Shown here: positions 8,619 through 14,657 of the stretch, one piece after another | Layout: each line of letters opens with the position of its first letter | Numbering within the stretch: position 1 is the stretch's first letter | From: Mucidula mucida | Lineage: Eukaryota > Basidiomycota > Agaricomycetes > Agaricales > Physalacriaceae | Assembly (NCBI GenBank): GCA_015501055.1 | Contig: JADNYV010000833.1 | Span: 1 to 14,657, forward strand | Length of the DNA stretch: 14,657 nucleotides | Reading direction: 5' to 3' | Program-made: the position numbers and the translations under genes | The notes under the pieces: generated by a model | Told to the model about the DNA's origin: nothing | Seen by the model: the letters and a program-made list of their open reading frames with translations, nothing else | Databases searched by the model: none

Positions 8619-11600
8619 TCATGTCGGTGCTTGCGAGTCCCTACGCAATCCAAAGCTCACAAACCTCCTGAAATCAGAAAACACCCTGTCCCCCGGGCGA
8701 TTCGCATCTCCGACACTCGACCCCGTCGGTGGCCCACTAAGCGGCGGCGACGACAGCCCAGAAAAAATGCCCTCGCTCGGCGCACTGATTATACTGGGAC
8801 TGACCATGCCTCCTTGCGACGCAGTCGGGTCCATGTCCAGCGACGACAGGAACGAGGTGCTGTCCAGCTCGCTCTTCGTGCTCGTAATCGTAAGAAACGA
8901 GTCCAACAGATCGTTTTGCTGGAACTTTGGTGTTCCCTTCAGATCGAGGATCTGCAGTAAAGGTCAGAGAATCGACGTTGAGAGACAAAAACAAACGCGC
9001 CTTCTGGAAGTTGGAGAAGGACGCATCGCCAATGAGGAGCGTATAATTCAAGATGAAACCCTCCGGCGGGTCCTGGCATCTCGCACATGAGAAGGAGTAG
9101 ATACGTTGTATTGAAAAAGAAGAAACGCACGACAGGTGTGACGATGACCTTTAGTAGAGACTCCAACCTTGCCGTACTTTTCGACAAACCACGAGTATAA
9201 CTATCAAGGTACTTCGGTATAGCGAACCAGAAAAAATTGCGACATCTTATGGAGACGTACCTGGTTGTCATCAGACTTTCCCCGGGCAGTTTTATTAGAA
9301 ACGCTTTCAATGTTTGCAGGTCAATCAAGAGCTAGCACGATGTGAGAAATGCCACATTCAGCGGAATGGCGACAGACCTGTTCCGCTCCAATCTCTCCCA
9401 GCGGGCGGCTCTTGACGAGGGCCGCGGTAAATTTCGCTAACAAGAGACTGTCGCAGGTTCACTAAATAGGCAACCCATGAAAGATCTCCAGTGACTCAAC
9501 TTGTATATCTTGTCAAAGAGATTTCTCAGATACTTCTTCTGCTCGATGCCAGGTTTGATAGCTTCCGTTATTTGCTCGATGGCTTTCACCAGATCGCCCG
9601 TATACGCAGAAGGGCCACTGACTTGAGCCCATGTCGCCCAAGATATTCGGGTCATCGTCGTAAACGAAGGATCACACGCCGTCTCCAATTCCCGCAAGTG
9701 AATTGCTATCGCCCACGATACACATCTGGGGAAGATCCACAAAGTTGCACGTCAAAAGTGTCGGACAGATGTGATTCAACGTACCCAATAAACACATCAC
9801 ACTCACTCTGGAACGAGACTCTCTCCTTGAATTCGTCGTCGATCTTTTCGCGTATTTTTTGCTCTAGCTTGCATTGATATTAGCATTTGCAGATGGTGAG
9901 TGCATTAACAATACCTCAAGTGCGGTCGCTTGACAGTAGTCCGCAGTGTTGATGACAAGAGACGCTTGTTGAATCGCGTTCAAGTCGAACCTCGTATCCG
10001 TCGAGCGCCGAAGTGGAGCAGGCCTGAGAAGAGGAGCTCGTTATTAGGCGCGCTTCAAAAGGAGGAAGCAACGCACTTTTTCAAACTCGCAGTTAGAACG
10101 TCGTCTGTAGTTTTCTTAGTTAAGACCATGAGCAACCAAGACAAGGCTTGCCGGCGTATATCTTTAACCACTTCTTGTGTACGAGGGCCAAATCAAATAA
10201 TGCCTGTCCAGAAGACAGTTTGGCACACTGCTCCAAACTTTGAGCGTAGAAATAAAACAGCTCTGTGGACGACGGAAGAACGAGAATCGGGGAGCTTCCT
10301 TCCTCCAATTCTCCCGAAGCCCTGGGAGTTCCCGCATCTAGTGAAGTACGTGGAGGGGGTGCTTTGGGTTTACGATGCGGAGCAAGCATATCTGATAAAG
10401 CCCTGACATGCGATGTTAGACCGTTTAACTTTCATGATAGTCGAAAGCGCACTTGTTCTGAGCCTCGACAAAAACGCCCATATGGGGCTCAAATGCCGAC
10501 GTTATTGACTTCATCGGTCCAGAAGGAGGTGCCGTAGCAACAAGAATATCTGCAAACTGGGAAAGGTTAACGCGCCATTCTACAGGGCGTAGAGAAGCAG
10601 ATTCACTCACCGGTGTTGCCCACTTTTTGGTAATCGAAGCCTCAAAGTCTGAAGCCAGCTGCAGATTATCAAGAAGAATCTTCACGTTCAGCGACGCGCC
10701 GGCTTTCGATAACAGAACCGACAGATCATCTCTATTGCTTCTCAGTCGGATGAATCAAAGACACAACACGGGCATACCTTGTAATCTCTGCAAACTTGGC
10801 CAGTAGGTGCCAGCTTACTTTCCACTCAGCCGGGAAGACACGCCCTTGGTGGAGATCGTGCGCTTGAAGCAATCGTAGGAACCAAGAGAAGCGCCGAGGG
10901 ATGTTGTCGAGTTGACCTGCCTCGTCCGTCGTTCGGAATATGCGGCGGTACTCCTTCAGTTCCATAGCCACGTAGCGGTCGACAAGATTATTCCGCACGT
11001 CTTCGCCAAGCACATCGACAACCAAACACGCGTCGGCTACAGTAGAGGTCTTGACTTGTTTCTTAGGGTCTTCCAAGTAGCTACGAAAAGATCAGACCGA
11101 TGGTCCATGAGAATTACCATGGCGTACAATTTATCAAAGTCACTTTCCACGAGGGTGCGTATCTCGCCTTGCATCTGTTGGATACGGCGCCAGACCTGCG
11201 CAACACGAGGGACAGTGGTGTAGGGCTTGAACGAAACAGATATTTGCTTGACGGCCGCCAAAGTCTGCGCCATCTCGGTGTACTTCTTCTCCCGCACATG
11301 ATCTTCCAGTTGTGTTAACGCGTTGACTACAGCAATGTTTAGCGGGAGGATGCCAGTCTAACAGGTACGCACCGAGCATCTGCAGCCTCTTCAACGTCGT
11401 CAAACTATTAATCAAGTTCTTCTTGGCCAAATCCAAGACTTGAATGTCCTTGGTTATATTGCGGACGACAGCTTCAGATTCCGTTGCCTTTTCGCGTATT
11501 CGCGACATTTGGCCTAGCAGTTCCTGTTCAGAGTTGAGGAGCGGTCAACAAATAGACGTTTGAGTTCGCACCGAGATGAGTTCCTGAATGAGCTGCATTC

Positions 11601-11893
11601 TATTCGAGTCCTGGCTCTCCTTTGACTGCGCCCGTAATGCATTAATCTCGTCCTGCAACGCGCGCTGCTCCTCTGCGAGCCTTTGCTGCAGGATTTCGGT
11701 TTCCGCAAGTGATGCCTCTACACGACAATGTAAGATTTACACCATAGTCCGCGACGGTCTCACCGTCAGGAAAATGCGTGTTCAGCGTCTCCAGTAGACT
11801 GAACGACGTCGCTTGAACATCTTTGCCGTCGTTTGAAGGACCTAGTATTCTTCGAATATCATAGTCAATAGTGTCCGGCGCGGTCGTCGTCAT
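8619..11893 (-). CDS. VPS53: Vps53, subunit of the GARP tethering complex
   Basis: Vps53 joins Vps51, Vps52 and Vps54 in GARP, which tethers endosome-derived vesicles at the trans-Golgi network. I traced 17 exons (minus): 11893-11764, 11717-11572, 11523-11373, 11326-11128, 11080-10778, 10731-10611, 10556-10453, 10402-10152, 10104-10077, 10023-9915, 9867-9785, 9725-9501, 9447-9378, 9331-9261, 9200-9131, 9072-9001, 8951-8619. All phases close, giving 821 residues, close to the usual size of about 830. Family hallmarks include the coiled coil (about 44-120), VVRNITKDIQVLDLAKKN, VADACLVVDVLG, PRRFSWFLRLL, VFPAEWKVSWHLLAKF, ELFYFYAQSLEQCAKLSSGQ, DTRFDLNAIQQA, AALVKSRPLGEIGAEQ and NYTLLIGDASFSNFQK near the C-terminus. 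Introns are 46-60 nt. Introns 8 (10151-10105) and 16 (9000-8952) use GC donors, and intron 6 is an in-frame 54 nt. ATG 11893 was preferred to the in-frame ATG at 11929, but the latter is not excluded. The gene appears intact. Confidence 0.94.
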
Positions 11894-11944
11894 TGACCAA
11901 AGCCAAGCTGCATTCAGGGTTCCGATCATGCATCTTGGCTGTAA
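11894..11944 (-). promoter_or_regulatory. 51-bp gap holding the VPS53 upstream region
   Basis: Only 51 bp separate the stop of the upstream F-box gene from the VPS53 start codon, and both genes lie on the minus strand. The VPS53 core promoter must therefore overlap the 3' part of the F-box gene, or the two are co-transcribed. I see no clear TATA box in the gap. Confidence 0.4.
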
Positions 11945-13556
11945 TTAGGGAATATAAACAACATTGGTCAAGCTACATATTTCCCGCCACCGTTGTTCTT
12001 CCTTTTCACCTTCATCTTCAGGAACCCAATACCAATAATCCGGCACTCTCAACTCTTCCAACCGCGCAACCTGATACGACGTAAGCCAGGCGCGCAAAAT
12101 CACATAAAATGACCAACCTTCAGCTCTGCCAAAACATCCTTGTCGCGCAAACGAGACTCGCACATTGTGTGAAAAATAGCACTGCTCTCGTCACTCCCGA
12201 TTTGTGTATCATGGATGTCGAGAATCCGGAGATGAGGGAAGAGAAATGGTTCTCCATCGATCACTGTCATCTGCTGCAATATTTCGGGAGGAAGCTCATG
12301 ATGCGTCAACCGCAATTCTTCTACACCAACCATACGGCAAAAGAACTCATTCTCCGGAGGGTCAGGAAAAACCGAGTCCACAAATGCGAGATGGAGGTGT
12401 GTTATCCCTGCAAAATCTGGATAGACTGGTAACGGCAGCCAGTCGCTTATGAATGGTGCAATGCTGAGGCGCCTGATAGAGGGGACGGTGAGCGCCGGTA
12501 CGACATGGTCGAACAAGCCAGTGTGTGACCGATCCGCGTGATCCACGACAAGTTCCTCCAAAACGGGGAGTAAGATATTGGGCACAATCGGACCCGATGT
12601 CACGACGACTCCCAGCTCCAGTACCTTCAGATTCCTCATTTCGCGAAGCCGCAGGATGAACGCAGGTTCCATGAACACGCTGCCGCCGCAGCGTAGCTCA
12701 GTGAGCTGCCCACAAGGGAGTTGCAGAGATGCCGCTATAGCACGCTCTATCAGCGTCACGGTCCTGAGTTTGGGAGCGGTGGATTCAAAAGTGGTGACTT
12801 TCACTTCGGGGGTCAGACTGCTTGCATGGGTTATGAAGAGCTCCTCTAGGATGGGAAACGGACGACCAGCAAAAGACTGCAACGAAGGTGCCGGGACACA
12901 GACATAAAGATATTTCCAGCGCGCCGTACTGCTCTCCAGCACCGCCGTCAACGGATGGTCGACAATCTCCTGCAATACATCACTCCGGATGGTCAAGCAC
13001 AAATCGAGCCCTTTCGACCTCTCGAAGAGAAGCATGCCTTTATACACACAATCTCGATATGAAAGTTTCCCATACGCCGAAAAATTGAGATACACCGTGG
13101 CCCACAGCCGTGGAAGAGACAACGCGACGTCTCGCCATTTACGCGAGACGTGGGATAGATTCCAAGGATGGTCCCTCGGGCATAGTGAATCAGGCTGCGG
13201 ATCAACGTATTGGATTGGCGCGCAATGTAGGAATATCTCGGCCAATACGTCGTTTGGAAGTGTCCGTAGAGGATGCAACACCTTTTTAACGTCACTGGAT
13301 CGAGTAAGGATGAGTGCCTGCGATAATTTGAGAAGCCTAGCAGTCTCTTCGGCATCGATCAACTGCTTTTCTACGGACGCTTGAGCAGTCTGGGATCCCG
13401 ATAGGTACGCGCGCAGCTCGTTGGACTCCGCTTCGCTGGGGTATTATTGCTAGAGAGCAGCTCGTTTAGTCGAGCAGGAACTTCCCAGGCTTCAAAGGCC
13501 TCGTGTGTGTTGGTGACCAAGTCTGCGCATGTTGCATGAGCCGACTGCGACATCAT
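11945..13556 (-). pseudogene. second F-box/LRR-like gene, apparently frameshifted near the N-terminus
   Basis: An F-box adaptor-type protein related to the one at 497-2814. From ATG 13556 (or 13553) the reading MSQSAHATC...RLNELLSSNNTP matches the N-terminal plan of the paralogue (RFSELLATNTPP). At a G4 run (13438-13441; CCCC on the coding strand) the frame must slip by one base to continue as ESNELRAYL and a coiled coil. The F-box core LHPLRTLPNDVLAEIFLHC follows (coding strand, about 13281-13225), then WNLSHVSRKWRDV and LRR-like repeats. One more base at the run would restore 522 codons. No ATG or splice solution in the downstream frame bypasses the break. Exon 1 ends at 12118. A 47-nt intron (12117-12071, donor GTTGGT, branch CTTAC, CAG) precedes the last exon, 12070-11945, a charged 41-residue tail. 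Either a very young pseudogene or a single-base sequence error; beyond this point the 457-codon body is undamaged. Confidence 0.8.
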
Positions 13557-13746
13557 TTCCAGAGAATGTTGATGAGTGCAAAAGAGAGGTTTGCAGTTTA
13601 CCCGGGTCAGAAGCGTACTTAGGGGCATTCTCTCACCACATGAGAGAGAGAAGATAATCAAACTACAATACTCTACTTCATTTCTCTTCTTCTTCGTCGC
13701 CATCATGAGTCCACGACGACCACGACTTCATGCCTCTGCAAAGTTC
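13557..13746. other. gap between the P450 remnant and the second F-box gene
   Basis: About 190 bp between two minus-strand genes. It should hold the P450 3' end and the F-box promoter. A minus-strand open frame runs through it into the F-box N-terminus, but the paralogue's N-terminal plan supports starting at 13556 or 13553. Confidence 0.4.
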
Positions 13747-14657
13747 TCAAGCCAGGTTCACAGTACTATTACGCGTCGTTCGAATATACTCCTTATCCGC
13801 AAGCCCCACAGTACTCTCAAAGCGCTCAAACACAACAATGGCATCTAAGAACTGTCCTTCAATCATACGCGCTTTCGCCTCGCTTTGGGGCGTAATACTG
13901 CATTTGAACGGACGTGCAAAAAGCTCAAGCTCTACAGTATTGATAGTTCAGACATTACATTGGACGCGCGCAGGGAAGGACATACAGCAAAGTAGTTTCC
14001 AATATCGTAAGGGTTTCCACCATTTTTACTCGTTGGTGCCAGATTAAACGCCCAGATGAGGTTCATCGCATTGATTGCCTCAGGCACCTATGAGGGGATG
14101 CATGGACAGGCAAAATTATCGATGCACTCACCATAGAGTTGTTTGCCAAGACTTGCCCGGGGCATATTTTTTGAAATCAACAATGAGTTGTGAAGGTACA
14201 ATTACGCCACAATTCACTAACCCGTCCGCTCCCAAAGTGAAAGTCGTTGCGGAATCCATGTCATCGAATCCGGCTTTCGTGCCATGAGGGGACTTGAGAT
14301 ATCGTTCTGGGTTAAATGTTTCCGGTACGTCGAATGCGTCTAAGAGTGCTTCAGAGATTCGGAGTAAATAAGCAGTATAAGAAGGAGTACCCGGGTCATG
14401 ATAAGTATATACCCCCTACGATCAGCAAAAGTCAGCACAGCTTATAAGCAGGAGGAGTGCGGTAGTAACTGACAGACATTCTGAAAGATCGTCGCGCCCT
14501 TCGGTATGACATATCCTCGGTACTAAAGAATCATCAGCCCCGTCTATATGGCCTTGGTCTTTGGGGAACGAACTTATTGCGCCACCGTGGTAGCATGGGG
14601 AATAGCCAAGGGCGCCCACAGGCCGCGTAGCTGCACCTTGACAAGTGATAATAGGCA
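13747..14657 (-). pseudogene. 3' half of a cytochrome P450 gene with several lesions
   Basis: The minus-strand reading enters from the right edge. It shows the C-terminal half of a class II fungal P450: PHATT, YRGYVIPKGATIFQN, HDPDAFDVPETFNPERYL (meander/PERF-type), FHFGSGR and then CPGQVLANNSM (heme-binding cysteine loop), MNLIWAFNL, and RPFKCSITPQSEA near the end, with the stop at 13749-13747. P450s are ER-anchored heme monooxygenases; the pattern resembles agaricomycete enzymes annotated as O-methylsterigmatocystin oxidoreductase-like. Inferred introns: 14477-14416, 14390-14340, 14221-14171, 14131-14079, 13985-13930. Lesions: a frame break near 14253-14254 (TT where the family reading needs TTT), an acceptor reading CAA at 14173-14171 in the intron splitting the heme motif, and at least one more frame disturbance between the right edge and the PHATT motif. 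The last intron's acceptor is ambiguous. The 5' half lies outside the window, so the start is unknown. Most likely a pseudogene. Confidence 0.82.

Noticed and set aside
8545..9090. Long plus-strand open frame of 181 codons opposite the end of VPS53
   Set aside because: It lies antisense to well-supported VPS53 exons and introns; its translation shows no recognisable protein and is best explained as a shadow frame.
9785..9806. Strong GTGAGT donor at 9806 within VPS53 exon 11
   Set aside because: Using it puts the next exon out of frame. The GTACGT donor at 9784 keeps the frame and the expected FIGCVSWAIAIHLRELE reading.
9955..9970. Suspected frameshift in VPS53 near the AIQQASLVINTADYC segment
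   Set aside because: Re-reading the bases across the line boundary showed no missing nucleotides; the frame is continuous.
13438..13513. A 46-nt GTTCCT...CCCCAG intron that would bypass the F-box frame break
   Set aside because: It would remove the conserved RLNELLSSNNTP block and still leave the downstream frame in the wrong phase.
13371..13706. Extending the second F-box gene upstream to an in-frame ATG at 13706
   Set aside because: The extra 50 residues have no counterpart in the paralogue, whose N-terminus aligns with the start at 13556/13553.
13576..14287. Plus-strand open frames across the P450 remnant
   Set aside because: The minus strand carries the recognisable P450 motifs and splice sites; the plus frames are shadows.

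Overview
The window looks like nuclear DNA of an agaricomycete (mushroom-type) basidiomycete. Genes are packed on both strands and cut by many short introns (mostly 45-64 nt, GT...AG with CTNA-type branch sites). The gene content fits too: F-box/LRR-like proteins of the large agaricomycete family with the LHP-(L/I)R-(S/T)LP core, a fungal single-pass membrane protein with galactose-binding-like ectodomains, a basidiomycete 'magnesium chelatase'-type ATPase-like protein, the GARP subunit Vps53, and a cytochrome P450. No bacterial, viral, CRISPR or rRNA features were seen.

Layout from left to right. (1) 1-496: upstream flank, with a possible minus-strand exon at the edge. (2) 497-2814 (+): an F-box gene split by a 657-bp, almost perfectly palindromic element at 1248-1904, flanked by TA duplications. 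(3) 3091-5810 (-): a membrane protein in four exons with two tandem ectodomains, one TM helix and a long Ser/Pro-rich cytosolic tail. (4) 5811-6642: intergenic, between divergent genes. (5) 6643-8323 (+): a three-exon ATPase-like gene. (6) 8466-8538 (-): a tRNA-Arg with anticodon CCG. (7) 8619-11893 (-): a complete 17-exon VPS53 (821 residues), whose exon phases all close. (8) 11945-13556 (-): a second F-box gene with an apparent one-base deletion near its start. (9) 13747 to the right edge (-): the 3' half of a P450 gene with several lesions.

The genes do not form one pathway. Conserved housekeeping loci (VPS53, the tRNA, probably the ATPase-like gene) are intact, whereas all three members of fast-evolving families (two F-box genes and the P450) are interrupted or frame-broken. 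This fits birth-and-death evolution of accessory families, although homopolymer sequencing errors could explain some single-base breaks.

The most informative signals are: the MITE-like foldback insertion, whose exact removal restores both the reading frame and the alignment to the neighbouring F-box paralogue; an intron at the same codon and phase in both ectodomains of the membrane protein; two GC-AG introns in VPS53; and a P450 intron whose acceptor reads CAA instead of CAG. I saw no clear evidence of a wholly new biological system.
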